In this document: in pieces, positions 18,181 through 26,863 of the stretch
Position numbering within the stretch: the first letter of the stretch is position 1
Layout: each line of letters opens with the position of its first letter
Assembly (NCBI GenBank): GCA_964423745.1
Contig: CAYRGG010000026.1
Location: 1 to 54,059, forward strand
DNA length: 54,059 nt
Reading direction: 5' to 3'
DNA from: CAYRGG01 sp964423745
GTDB lineage: Bacteria > Pseudomonadota > Gammaproteobacteria > Competibacterales > Competibacteraceae
The notes under the pieces: model-generated
Told to the model about the DNA's origin: nothing
The model's database searches: none
Seen by the model: the letters and a program-made list of their open reading frames with translations, nothing else
Position numbers and translations under genes: made by a program

Positions 18181-19101
18181 TTATTTTAAGTGCCTCCAAG
18201 CCGAAATATCTAAAGCAAACAATGTGGCAAGCTCTCGATTAACACCTTCAAACTCACTGTAAAGGGATTGCATTGTCAATGTATCTTCTTGTTGTAAAGA
18301 ATTCGAAAAAAGCTTTGTATTTATACGGTTATACAAATAAGCTCCAATGTCTCGGACTATAGGTATCTTAATTTGTGGTCCCCATTTCCTTTTAAAATGA
18401 TGAAGCGTTTGATTGCGGATAGCAATAGTTTGATTCTTTACATTAAAAGAAAAATCATCATAAAATTTATCGTCAATTCCTATCTTACAAGCAAGCTGTT
18501 TCATAAAGTGTCTGGGATCGCTCTTCATGTTTTCAAAAAGAACCACTAATATAGATTCTGCACCAAAGTGTTCTAACCATTTTGTTAGATAATTAATATA
18601 TTTACCATGTTCAATCACATTACCTAAAATTAATCGATTACTGAAATGCGCTTGCTTTGAGGTCTTAACTTGACTAACAAACATACGGAAACTTAATTTA
18701 GGATCAAGATTTGCCAAATTATTACGCGCATATTGAAACATAGAATAAGCACGTTTTACAGGATCTCGAAGGATAAAAACTACAGTTGGTTTGGGCAATT
18801 GTTCTGACAAGACATGTAATGCAGTCTGTTGATATAAATAATCTGGAGTGCAATCAAGAATTATATGATGTCTAAGTGTAGTACAGTGGTGAAAAAACTG
18901 GGTGTATCCTTCAAGTCCATGAGAAAGATAGCTGAAATCTTTATTGAAAAGTGGATATCCTTTATCGATAAGATAGCGGCTTTCTTGCTGTGATGAAGCA
19001 CAAACCTCCGGATGCGCTGATAAATAGTGGTAAAGAGATGTTGATCCACACTTTGGCGCACCCGCAATCACTAAATTCGGAAGAATTAGCCTTTGACTCA
19101 T
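18181..19101 (-). CDS. PAPS-dependent sulfotransferase 2
   Basis: A 306-residue soluble sulfotransferase of the heparan/NDST-like type. The 5'-PSB loop is AGAPKCGSTSLYHYLSAHPEV (near residue 15); the 3'-PB motif is FILRDPVKRAYSMFQYARNN. A substrate-site acidic residue in the DCTPDYLY segment is conserved with the other sulfotransferases here (EVDPEYMY, EVSPEYLS). Sequence similarity among the copies in this window is limited outside the motifs, so they probably sulfate different positions or sugars rather than being recent duplicates. The gene is next to the IS200 element on its upstream side, which separates it from the GT39 gene. Confidence 0.9.
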   Translation of the reverse strand: MSQRLILPNLVIAGAPKCGSTSLYHYLSAHPEVCASSQQESRYLIDKGYPLFNKDFSYLSHGLEGYTQFFHHCTTLRHHIILDCTPDYLYQQTALHVLSEQLPKPTVVFILRDPVKRAYSMFQYARNNLANLDPKLSFRMFVSQVKTSKQAHFSNRLILGNVIEHGKYINYLTKWLEHFGAESILVVLFENMKSDPRHFMKQLACKIGIDDKFYDDFSFNVKNQTIAIRNQTLHHFKRKWGPQIKIPIVRDIGAYLYNRINTKLFSNSLQQEDTLTMQSLYSEFEGVNRELATLFALDISAWRHLK

Positions 19102-19704
19102 TTCTACTCCTTTCCTCTTAATTATTATTTACTGAGTAGACGCAGTAAAAGAGATAAAAAAGACTACTACTGGCAAATATTCTTTTAGTAAATAACATGG
19201 CTAAACTCATATAATATTAATGTCCCCTTCGGGGATTAAAAATTCCCCGCCTTCAGGCGAAGGGAAGTGTTACAAAGTCGCGTATGCGACGTTATAGACA
19301 AAGTAGCCATAGCAAGCATGATCTCAAGGTTCATCTGATCTGGGTAGCGAAGTACCGCAAGCGGATACTGCGAGGCCCGGTAGCGACACGCACCCGTGAT
19401 CTGATTCGCCAGATTGCCATGGCGCATGATCATGATCTTCACATTATCTCGGGCAAAGTGGCTAAAGATCCTGTTCATGTGTTTATCAACTACCGGCCTA
19501 TGCAGACGGTCAGCGATATGGTGAAATGGCTTAAGGGAACGAGTTCCCGGGTGCTGGTGCAAGAGTTTGCGCATCTGCGTAAGCAATGTTTGGGTCGGCA
19601 TTTGTGGGCTTGCGGCTACTGTGCCATCAGTTCGGGGACGATTACCGACGACATGATTGACGACTACATCAGTGAGCAAGAGGGTGTGGACTTCCCAATC
19701 TTTA

Positions 19705-20562
19705 CTAGACACGCATTGATTCCAATAAATAAGCTTGTTCAAATTTAGCAGGTGATACACCACCTGTATGTGAATGTCGCTTGATGGGATTGTAAAACAT
19801 CTCTATAAAACTAAATATCTTAGTCTTCGCATCTTCTCTTGTTGAGTAGATCTTACGTTTAGTAACCCGCTTTTTAAATGTTGCAAAAAAGCTTTCAGCA
19901 ACTGCGTTATCGTGGCAATTGCCACGGCGGCTCATCGAAGGTTTTAAATTATTCTCACTCATAAATGCTAAGTAATCATGGCTCGCATATTGGCTGCCTT
20001 GATCACTGTGAACGAGCACTTCTTGCTTGGGCTGTCTTTGCCATACAGCCATCATTAATGCGTTAATCACTAAGTGACGATCCATTGTTTTATCCATTGA
20101 CCAACCGACAATTCGTCTTGAGAATAAATCAAGTACCGTTGCTACATATAAAAAACCTTCATAGGTGCGAACGTAGGTAATGTCGCTCACCCACGCTCGG
20201 TTAGGTTCGTTAGGGTTGAGCTGGCGAGCGAGTATATTTTCGGCGATCTTCGCTGTCTCGCCACCTTTCATGCGGCGGCACTTATAGCCAATTTGCGCCC
20301 GTAGCTTGTTTGCTCGCATAATCTTAGCAACACGATGAACACTACAAGTTTCACCACGTTCTAACAAATCGCGATGTATCCATGGACTCCCATAAGTCCC
20401 ACCGCTGGCAAGGTATGATGCTTTAATCAACTTCAGCAGTCGTGTATCTTCGATTTTCCTGTTTGATAACGGCTGAGCCAGCCATGCATAGAATCCACTG
20501 CGATGTAATTTGAATACGCGACACATCGAGGTGATTGAAAATTCCTGTCGATGATCACGCAT
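19705..20562 (-). CDS. IS3-family transposase OrfB (DDE integrase domain)
   Basis: A 285-residue catalytic subunit. An N-terminal HTH_21-like segment (HRQEFSITSMCRVFKLHRSGFYAWL) is followed by an rve-type DDE core: WVSDITYVRTYEGFLYVATV (first Asp), LVHSDQGSQYAS (second Asp), and NCHDNAVAESFFATFKKR (Glu). All three acidic residues are intact. It lies in the -1 frame relative to orfA, and the run AAAAAAG near the end of orfA (T6 at 20608-20613 on the plus strand) is a candidate slippage site for the OrfAB fusion protein. It should be able to move the element. Confidence 0.92.
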   Translation of the reverse strand: MRDHRQEFSITSMCRVFKLHRSGFYAWLAQPLSNRKIEDTRLLKLIKASYLASGGTYGSPWIHRDLLERGETCSVHRVAKIMRANKLRAQIGYKCRRMKGGETAKIAENILARQLNPNEPNRAWVSDITYVRTYEGFLYVATVLDLFSRRIVGWSMDKTMDRHLVINALMMAVWQRQPKQEVLVHSDQGSQYASHDYLAFMSENNLKPSMSRRGNCHDNAVAESFFATFKKRVTKRKIYSTREDAKTKIFSFIEMFYNPIKRHSHTGGVSPAKFEQAYLLESMRV

Positions 20563-20573
20563 AAATGCGTACT

Positions 20574-20858
20574 TTACTCTGGGTTGTTGGCAAAGTACCT
20601 TGCGGCCTTTTTTAAAATATCGCGATCCTCCGTAACACGACTTAACTCCGCTTTTAACCGAGCAATCTCGGCTTGATCATCGGAAGATTTTGTTTCTTTA
20701 GGACTAACGTGAAGGTCAGTGCGCCACTGATAAAGTGTTTTGGTGCAAATGCCTAGTCGTTCTGATACCTCTGCAATTGAATAACCTCGTTCAACAACTT
20801 GCTTGACGGCTTCTTTCTTAAACTCATCTGTGTAGCGTGTGCCTTTGCTCATAAACAC
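20574..20858 (-). CDS. IS3-family OrfA (helix-turn-helix, leucine zipper)
   Basis: A 94-residue DNA-binding subunit: RYTDEFKKEAVKQVVERGYSIAEVSERLGICTKTLYQWR is an HTH_Tnp_1 domain, followed by a coiled coil (DDQAEIARLKAELSRVTEDRDILKKAA) for oligomerisation. It ends in the typical ILKKAARYFA tail where the -1 frameshift to OrfB is expected. A GTG/ATG choice is unimportant here; the ATG at 20852 (MSKGTRYT) is also possible. Confidence 0.92.
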   Translation of the reverse strand: MFMSKGTRYTDEFKKEAVKQVVERGYSIAEVSERLGICTKTLYQWRTDLHVSPKETKSSDDQAEIARLKAELSRVTEDRDILKKAARYFANNPE

Positions 20859-20979
20859 CTCTTGTCGAGTTACAGTTTAACCCTTTTAGGTGTCTAGCAA
20901 AATTTGGGAAGTCCAGCGAGCCGGTGCACGACGATAGTCAATTTCAAATTGACCCGGATTCTTAACCCCTCGATTTATA

Positions 20980-20988
20980 ATCGAGGGT
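20980..20988. repeat. 9-bp target-site duplication, left copy (ATCGAGGGT)
   Basis: ATCGAGGGT directly before the IS903-type left end is repeated exactly at 22086-22094 directly after its right end. It is part of the 3' arm of the IS200 right-end hairpin. A 9-bp duplication is the size made by the IS903 group. Confidence 0.92.
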
Positions 20989-22085
20989 GGCTTTGTTGCA
21001 TAAATCAGTTTTAGTCGAAGCGATCCTAATACATGATCTGTTAAACGATGACAGCATAGCTATCAGGTCGACCGAGTTGTGTCATACGGTTCAAACAGGC
21101 GCACTTCAGGTGCAGTTCAACGGCCTGGTTGTCAAAGGTACGTGCCCGTACTCGATCACCAAAGATAGTCTTCATCCGAGACATCGCTGTCTCTGCCAAC
21201 GAGCGACGGTGATAGCCACTGTCGCGCTTCCAGCGTTGACGGCTTATGCGTCGCATGGCGCGTAAATTGACATCCCGCCCATTGGGGGGCTTGCGGCAGT
21301 TACCGTGTTGCCAGATACGTGCCCCTTTGCGTGGGGGGATGGTAGCCCTCGCACCGCGTTGGGCAATGAGCTCATAGCAGGTGCGTTGATCATAGGCGCT
21401 ATCCCCACTGACTTGAGCGATCTCACCGGCAATGCCCGCTAGCAGATCGCCCAACAGCTGGCCGTCTTTAAAATCGTTGGTTGTCACCACACTGCTCAGG
21501 ATCTCACCGCTCGTCTCATCCACACTGAGGTGCAACTTACGCCATGTCCTTCGCCGAGTGACCCCATACCCCATAGGTGCGCACCCGCCACTCACCGGCA
21601 CCAAAGACCTTGATACCGGTGCTGTCCACCACCACATGGCGGGCTTGCTCAGCCCGCTTGCTCAGCCCGTGCCTTGACGGGTAATTCAACCGCTATAGCG
21701 CTTAAGCGACGTGATACGGTACTGGGATCGGGTACAGCCAGCTCAAGTCCCATTAACTGCAACACCGATTCTGCCAACCCGCTGGCTTGGCGCCCTGGCT
21801 GACCAAACACACGACCCAACACGGCCATCGTCGCGATCGCAAGATCACTGTAAACCACCGGTACACCGCGCCGCTTAGGTTGCCCTTTCGCATACCAGCC
21901 TTCAGCGATCGCCTCATCAAACCACACCGTTAAGCTTCCACGTCGTTTCAACGCTGCGTTATACTCTGACCAGTTACGCAGACGATACTGGGTCTTGGTG
22001 AATTTTTTCATGGCCGTTAAAACGTACCATGACTCCGTCTGCGTAGCTACTCATCCCCTTAAGGACCTATTTATGCAACAAAGCC
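20989..22085 (-). mobile_element. IS903-type (IS5 family) insertion sequence with broken transposase
   Basis: A 1097-bp element bounded by inverted ends GGCTTTGTTGCATAAAT, one base different from the classical IS903 end, and flanked by a perfect 9-bp target duplication. It carries a single transposase gene disabled by two short tandem duplications. It sits in the hairpin of the IS200 right end. Confidence 0.92.
21041..22011 (-). pseudogene. IS903-type DDE transposase broken by two tandem duplications
   Basis: The N-terminal part (from ATG at 22011) reads TKTQYRLRNWSEYNAALKRR...VFGQPGRQASGL up to KARAEQAG and then stops. The cause is a perfect 13-bp tandem duplication at 21644-21669 (CTTGCTCAGCCCG twice); with one copy the frame continues into ARHVVVDSTGIKVFGAGEWRVR. 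A second, 7-bp duplication at 21562-21575 (CCCCATA twice) shifts the frame again before TRRRTWRKLHLSVDE. The rest is intact: second Asp in SGDSAYDQRTCY, Glu in RRSLAETAMSRMKTIFGDR. Removing both units restores one transposase of about the 307-residue IS903 length. The element is therefore dead unless helped in trans. Confidence 0.92.
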
Positions 22086-22094
22086 ATCGAGGGT
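22086..22094. repeat. 9-bp target-site duplication, right copy (ATCGAGGGT)
   Basis: Exact repeat of 20980-20988 on the other side of the IS903-type element; this confirms that the element arrived by simple transposition at this place. Confidence 0.92.
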
Positions 22095-22249
22095 TGTTTA
22101 GTTGATTTAACATTTAATGCTATTTGCTAAGTGCCTGAACAATAATTCTCCCAATAATTTCTCAGATCGGATGAGGAATTACAAGCTGAAAAAACCGGGA
22201 AATTTTCGGCGAAGTACTTATTAATTTATTTGCCACTAATTAAGTACCC

Positions 22250-23710
22250 TTATAAACCGACTTCAGCAACCGCTCCATTATTTGATAAGTCTCCGTTCAT
22301 CAACCAGACTTCATAGCCCTGAACATGTCCGTCGTATCGATTTTCATATTTGCGCCAAACCAGAGAAGCATTAGTCATTAACCAAGTTTCAAAATCTCTC
22401 ACCAAGGGTCTACGCCAAACATTCAATAAAATCCACATTCGTTGCTGTTCATTCTCATAATTTTTTAATGTTTGTTCCCAGTCAACGGAATTATGATAAG
22501 GATTACCCCCGTATCTGCTCTCTAGGGTATAATTTTTTTTAGAATAACGGTTAAAGCCGTACTGACCTCCTTGCACGTAAGACAAAACTCTATCTCCAGG
22601 TTGGTAGTTTTTCTCTACAAATTTTACAGCTTCACGAAAGTCTAAACTATTTCTACCAACATATTGAGAAACTGTTTGAGGCAACATACAAAAAATTATA
22701 ACAATAGTCATCACATGAGAGACGAATTTATAACTGTGAATGCTCTTTAGTGATTGCCAAGTTTGGTCGCATAAAAATGCAGCAAGAATAAATACTAATG
22801 GTGAGATATAAAAAATGTAACGCGAAGATATCGCTGCAACCATCGAACCAAGTAAAATTATTAACAGCGGTATTCCAATGTTTACTGCAATAAAAACTCC
22901 TTGCATAGAATCTTTATTAATCAAAAGAATAAGGCCAAATAATCCACTTATTGCAATCGGTAGTTGAAAATCTCTTACTAGCTGCATGAACAACCTCATG
23001 GGTCCAGTTGCACCAATTGCAAGTTGTCCTCTTTCTGTTAAAGAATCCCATAAAAAAGGTGTTACTAATATACATCCAATTGCGGCTATTGCTAAAAAAA
23101 TAATTGCAATGCGTTTAGGATGTTGAGAGGCTAAAGTTGATCTAAAAAATAAAAAAATCACACAAAAAACTGCAAAAGAACTTGCTATTAAAACTGAGGT
23201 TATATGAAAAAGTATGGCTGTAAGGTTAGCTGTTAGCCCCCATATAAGATACTTCAGGTTATCAGAATGAATTGCCTTATAATAAAAATAATATGTAACC
23301 GACCCAAATAAAAATACTCCAGTATAGAAGCGGCTAAATTGAGAATAAAACAAATGCCAGCTGTTAAAAATTATTAGTAAAGAACCAATTAAAGCTACGT
23401 TTTGGCCAAAAACTTTTCTCCATGTTATGTAGAAAATTGGAATACTGGCTACTCCCAACAAAAAAGCAGGTAAACGAGCAGACCACTCAGTTACTCCGAA
23501 TAATTTAAAACTGCCTAATACCAATACATAATAAGCTGGATTTACCAGTGAATCGATACGTTCAGCTGCATATATTACAGTAGGGTATTCATCGCCAATG
23601 AAAGACCAGTCTGATATCCCGTAAATCCTGCTAATAAATGCTAGCAGAATCAATATAGTTAAAACAAAAATATCACGTCTGAAGTTTTCTTTTTCTATTT
23701 TATAGTACAT
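22250..23710 (-). CDS. GT39/ArnT-like membrane glycosyltransferase
   Basis: A 486-residue protein with about ten hydrophobic helices and a first extracytoplasmic loop holding the acidic pair in SFIGDEYPTVIYAAERI, the position of the catalytic Asp/Glu in PMT/ArnT-like (GT-C) enzymes. The segment VTEWSARLPAFLLGVASIPIFYITWR is the conserved 'RLPxxxxG' helix of that superfamily. Such enzymes use polyprenyl-phosphate sugars to decorate lipid-linked glycans, lipid A or proteins on the periplasmic side. The C-terminal ~150 residues are a soluble domain. A decayed IS4-type remnant lies 12 bp upstream of the start, so the native promoter is probably displaced. Confidence 0.85.
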   Translation of the reverse strand: MYYKIEKENFRRDIFVLTILILLAFISRIYGISDWSFIGDEYPTVIYAAERIDSLVNPAYYVLVLGSFKLFGVTEWSARLPAFLLGVASIPIFYITWRKVFGQNVALIGSLLIIFNSWHLFYSQFSRFYTGVFLFGSVTYYFYYKAIHSDNLKYLIWGLTANLTAILFHITSVLIASSFAVFCVIFLFFRSTLASQHPKRIAIIFLAIAAIGCILVTPFLWDSLTERGQLAIGATGPMRLFMQLVRDFQLPIAISGLFGLILLINKDSMQGVFIAVNIGIPLLIILLGSMVAAISSRYIFYISPLVFILAAFLCDQTWQSLKSIHSYKFVSHVMTIVIIFCMLPQTVSQYVGRNSLDFREAVKFVEKNYQPGDRVLSYVQGGQYGFNRYSKKNYTLESRYGGNPYHNSVDWEQTLKNYENEQQRMWILLNVWRRPLVRDFETWLMTNASLVWRKYENRYDGHVQGYEVWLMNGDLSNNGAVAEVGL

Positions 23711-23722
23711 AAAATTATATTC

Positions 23723-24365
23723 CTAAGTACACGACAAAAATCTCAGTAACCATTGAAACTCCCCAAACTTGTCGGGGAGGTTGAACAAGACATGGCGGAT
23801 GAAATCGAGGCCCTGTCGAAAGAAGGTTTTGAGAGGTCTGCCGAGGGTTTTTTAAGTAGATAAATCAGCCACTCACCCCCGACAAATTTCCGGTCAGCTA
23901 ACAGTGCCCGGATACCTGTCCGACCGAAGCACGCCACGAAACGTTCTATCAAGTCTCGGCGCTCAGCCGTGTTAGAGTTAGCGGCCTTGGATAACAGCGT
24001 CCAAAACAGCGGTACGGCCATGCCTCGATGAGCAATGCCCAGCATCAGGATGTTGATCTCATGACGGCCGAAGGTCCAGTTTGTCCGATCTAGGGTCAAA
24101 TACCACGGCCTCTCATCCACCGGCGCCAGATGGATAATCAGCTGGGCTACCCCGGTCTCATCGAGTGTAAACTGCTGGAAGAAACATTGCAGGCGACGAT
24201 AGCTCGACTGCGGTTTGGCGCGTCCAGAGAAGGCGTGAGCAATCTCGGCGAGATTCACCGTGCAGACCTTAAACAGCGCTAAGATGAAATCGATAGACGG
24301 GCCCCATACCAATCGAGGTGTTGGGCCAGGGCTTGCTTGAGCAGCCGGTGGGGTGAAGGGGGCAT
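23723..24365 (-). pseudogene. IS4-family transposase remnant (frameshift and internal deletion)
   Basis: An ATG at 24365 opens MPPSPHRLLKQALAQHLDWYGARL; the frame is then lost near 24295, and the neighbouring frame continues DFILALFKVCTVNLAEIAHAFSG, through LTLDRTNWTFGRHEIN (catalytic Asp region) and RALLADRKFVGGEW. Around 23840 most of the catalytic C-terminal half is missing, and the end of the gene (RPLKTFFRQGLDFIRHVL, then FLSCT and stop) follows in another frame. The signature start and end of an IS4 transposase are both visible with the middle deleted, so it cannot be active. It lies directly upstream of the GT39 gene. Confidence 0.85.
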
Positions 24366-24642
24366 GGCCTGTCGACTCCAAGTAGCATAAAAGTCTATAG
24401 TTTATAGCAATCTGTTAAAATTCAAAACGCTAAGGTTTTTCGTTGCGTACTGAGAAGATGTTTCCAAGTTAAATGGTTGACATAGCAACAGTTTGACCAA
24501 CCACAACAATTTTTTTCATTAGAAATGCAGAGGCTATGCCACCATCTTCTCATAAAGCCGTAAGACTAACACTTATTAGTATTGAAAATAAATCGGTATC
24601 GGTTCGTTCCAATTCGATTGCGTGATCTAACTTTAGACGTTG

Positions 24643-25649
24643 TTGGAAACCAAAGGACCAGAATAGACTCGAAAATAGCTTGTTAGAATAACCAGAGAAC
24701 TGAGAGGCGAGCCATGGCGATATTGACCTACGAAGACGTCAACGACAAAGCGAGCAGGCTGAGAGCGATGACGAGTTTGGACCGAGAGGAATTTGAGCAG
24801 CTAGCTGGCGGTGACGTTTGGGATAGTGTGGGATGCACAGCAGGCGCAAGCGGGCCATGACGCCGCAAAAGGGGTACGATCACCGGTGTTGAGGACGGTT
24901 GAGCAGAAATTATTATTCATTCTGTTCTACCTCAAGACCTATCCGCTGCAGGAAGTGCTGGGGCATTTGTTTGGACTCAGTCAGGGTCAGGTCAATGAGT
25001 GGATTCACCGCTTGAGTGGCGTGTTGAAAGAGGCCCTGAACCAGCGGTGCGATGGGCCCTCACGCCTGCCGGCAGAGATGCTGCAACGCCTGGCACAAGA
25101 GGACCTACAAGACTTTGGGATCGACGGGACGCAGAGGCCGATCTAGCGGCCTCAAGACGACGAGCGCCAACGCCAGTATTACAGTGTTAAAAAAAGGCGC
25201 ACACCGTGAAAAACAACCTGTTGGTCGGTTTAGAAGATCGACAGATCAAGTACTTGAGTGATACGCACGAGGGGAAGAAGCACGACAAAAAGCTCTGCGA
25301 TGAAGAGGGGATCTGTCCCCCACAGGGCAGTCACTTATACCGCGACAGTGGTTTTCAAGGCCACCACCTCGAAGGTGTCGTGATCCACGAACCGAAGAAA
25401 AAACCCCGCCGTGGCGAGCTCTCTGAGCAAGACAAAGTCCAAAATCGACTTGTCTCTCAAGTCCGCATTGGGGTCGAACAGGTCATCGCGGGCGTGAAAC
25501 GATGCCATATTGTCAAAGCGGTGTTTCGTAACACAAAGCTCGGCTATGACGATACCGTCATGGAGCTTGCTTGCGGGTTACATAACTTCCGAAGCCAGTG
25601 TCGCTTGGAAGTCTATTGACAGGTTTTCAAGATAGGTTTTAGTTTCCAA
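24643..25649 (+). mobile_element. IS5-family-like element, decayed
   Basis: A transposase pseudogene is bracketed by short inverted ends: TTGGAAACCAAA at 24643-24654 and its near-complement ending at 25649. The right end falls 12 bp beyond the stop codon of the sulfotransferase gene at 25662. Boundaries are approximate, and no target duplication could be fixed. Confidence 0.65.
24714..25619 (+). pseudogene. DDE_Tnp_4-type IS5-family transposase with three lesions
   Basis: The gene begins MAILTYEDVNDKASRLRAMTSLDREEFEQLA at 24714. A frameshift near 24805 moves to a frame starting VTFGIVWDAQQAQ and containing the helix-turn-helix HLFGLSQGQVNEWIHRL and the first catalytic region DFGIDGTQRPI. A CAG-to-TAG-type nonsense codon (25144-25146) follows, and the frame after it (RPQDDERQRQYYS) is lost again in an A7 run near 25190, where one A is missing. 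The last part (VKNNLLVGLEDRQIKYLSDTHEGKKHD..., LYRDSGFQG, RVEQVIAGVKR-like Glu region) is intact. Three independent lesions show an old, inactive copy. Confidence 0.85.
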
Positions 25650-25661
25650 TAAGGTCTTTTT

Positions 25662-26564
25662 CTATTTGGTTTGGTAGCCAAACTCCAGAAGATACTTTTT
25701 ACACCAAAAGACGAACCACTTGTTGAGGACAGGATGCAAATGAGTACGCCAACGTTCTACGGGACTAGTATCAAATCCAGTTTGAATATTGTCTTGAGAT
25801 GAAAAGCTAGAGTTGATCATTCCTTGATCTAGCATTTCTTCAGTAAAATCAACTCCTAAAAAATCACAAATATTTCTAAGATGTTTTTTCGGATCGCTTA
25901 CTAAATCCTCGTATCGTGATAGGTAATAACGATCAGGATACTCGTGTTGATAACGTTGATGCAGGTGAGCAATCCACAGCCAAGAAACAAGCACTTGAAG
26001 AATAACATAGATCTTTAAAGCCAGAGGAATTCGACGAAGGAAGCGATAACGAGGAGTTAAGTTTTCTTTATTTAAAACCTTTTGATTTTCTGAGACAAAA
26101 ATAGCACGTGGGTCGCGGATAGTATGAATGACTTTAGCTTCTGGAAACCAGCTCATTAAAGTTGGTACGTAATAGATATGGGCTGGTGTTTTTTCCCCTC
26201 GGATAGCTTTACCATTAGCGGTAAAGATCATCACCAAATCAAACAAAGCTCGATCAGTACGTTCGGATTTTAGTAACTTTTGTAAAAAATCCTCTTGGTC
26301 AATATTTTTCTCAATCCACTTCCAGTGATTTCTTTTTGTACACTGATCACTATAGAGGTAGTCAACGATTTTACGGATTCCTTTATCCGTTGATAAATCA
26401 CCAATTTGATTAAATTTATTACGATAGCCTTGAGTAAATAAATGACCTAAAAAATGGGTTTCACCTGTAATGGTAATTTCCGAAGAGCGATTTAAAGTAG
26501 TGCGCAATAATGTCGTTCCAGATCGAAAAGAGCCTACAATAAAAATATGAGTTGGAGGTCGCAT
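25662..26564 (-). CDS. Sulfotransferase 3 (Sulfotransfer_3/TPST-like)
   Basis: A 300-residue sulfotransferase of a different subtype from the others here. The 5'-PSB loop is VGSFRSGTTLLRTTLNRSSEI (residues ~11-31), a form seen in tyrosylprotein-sulfotransferase-like families, and the 3'-PB region is IHTIRDPRAIFVSENQ. DRYYLSRYEDLVSDPKKHLRNICDFLGVDF is the family's characteristic C-terminal segment. No signal peptide. The conserved Arg of the first loop supports PAPS binding. It is likely to act on a lipid-linked or nucleotide-linked glycan of the locus, but a protein acceptor cannot be excluded. Confidence 0.88.
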   Translation of the reverse strand: MRPPTHIFIVGSFRSGTTLLRTTLNRSSEITITGETHFLGHLFTQGYRNKFNQIGDLSTDKGIRKIVDYLYSDQCTKRNHWKWIEKNIDQEDFLQKLLKSERTDRALFDLVMIFTANGKAIRGEKTPAHIYYVPTLMSWFPEAKVIHTIRDPRAIFVSENQKVLNKENLTPRYRFLRRIPLALKIYVILQVLVSWLWIAHLHQRYQHEYPDRYYLSRYEDLVSDPKKHLRNICDFLGVDFTEEMLDQGMINSSFSSQDNIQTGFDTSPVERWRTHLHPVLNKWFVFWCKKYLLEFGYQTK

Positions 26565-26863
26565 TATAATGTAAATGATATATTATTTAACGGAGTGATA
26601 TAGTCCAACACATGATACATTTCAACTTGCCCATTGTCGACAGTGAATATGTATCTAACGAAGGACTAATTAATATAGCCCATTATGGATTAATATTTTA
26701 ACTCTATCTATATGATTATGCCTGATACAGGCAACTAGTGGTGAGCAGTATCTGATTTGAATGCAACAAGCACGGCTGCGCTGTGTTTCTGTATAAGGGT
26801 TATTTGTATACTATAAAAAAATTATACCATGCTAGCTACTTGAATTAAGTACAAAAAATCAAG

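Larger units (their letters stand above)
19687..20915 (-). mobile_element. IS3-family insertion sequence, apparently intact (1229 bp)
   Basis: The ends are 26-bp imperfect inverted repeats (19687-19712 and 20890-20915) starting TGGACTTCCCAA and ending CTAGACAC, with three mismatches. Flanks GTG and GCG are consistent with a 3-bp target duplication that has picked up one change. Both reading frames are complete and orfB stops inside the inverted repeat, as is usual. The insertion lies in codon 135 of the IS200 transposase gene. Confidence 0.9.
19284..20965 (+). pseudogene. tnpA: IS200-type Y1 transposase tnpA, interrupted by IS3
   Basis: The 5' part (19284-19686) encodes 134 codons of a Y1 HUH transposase: KVHLIWVAKYRKRIL, HIISGKVAKDPVHVFINYRP, MVKWLKGTSSRVL, HLRKQCLGRHLWACGY and the catalytic-tyrosine region TDDMIDDYISEQEG. 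The 3' part resumes at 20919 and reads EPVHDDSQFQIDPDS then TAA (20963-20965), the usual IS200 tail, in frame once the IS3 element and its 3-bp duplication are removed. In its present state translation runs into the IS3 end and adds a short foreign tail. The metal-binding site reads D-P-V-H where family members have D-H-V-H, so the first histidine of the HUH motif is already lost and the enzyme was probably inactive. Orientation is opposite to the polysaccharide genes. Confidence 0.85.
19222..22100 (+). mobile_element. IS200/IS605-family element, split by two later insertions
   Basis: The left end has subterminal hairpins typical of IS200 (GGGGA/TCCCC around 19231-19248 and CGCCT/AGGCG at 19248-19259). 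The right end is a hairpin, CCCTCGAT-ttata-ATCGAGGG, whose 3' arm was hit by the IS903-type element. The tnpA gene in between is interrupted near its end by an IS3 element. Removing both later elements restores a normal IS200. Outer boundaries are approximate because IS200 has no terminal repeats and makes no target duplication. Confidence 0.75.

Noticed and set aside
19236..19763. 175-codon minus-strand frame across IS200 and the IS3 end
   Set aside because: It is antisense to tnpA and crosses an insertion joint, so it cannot be an evolved gene.
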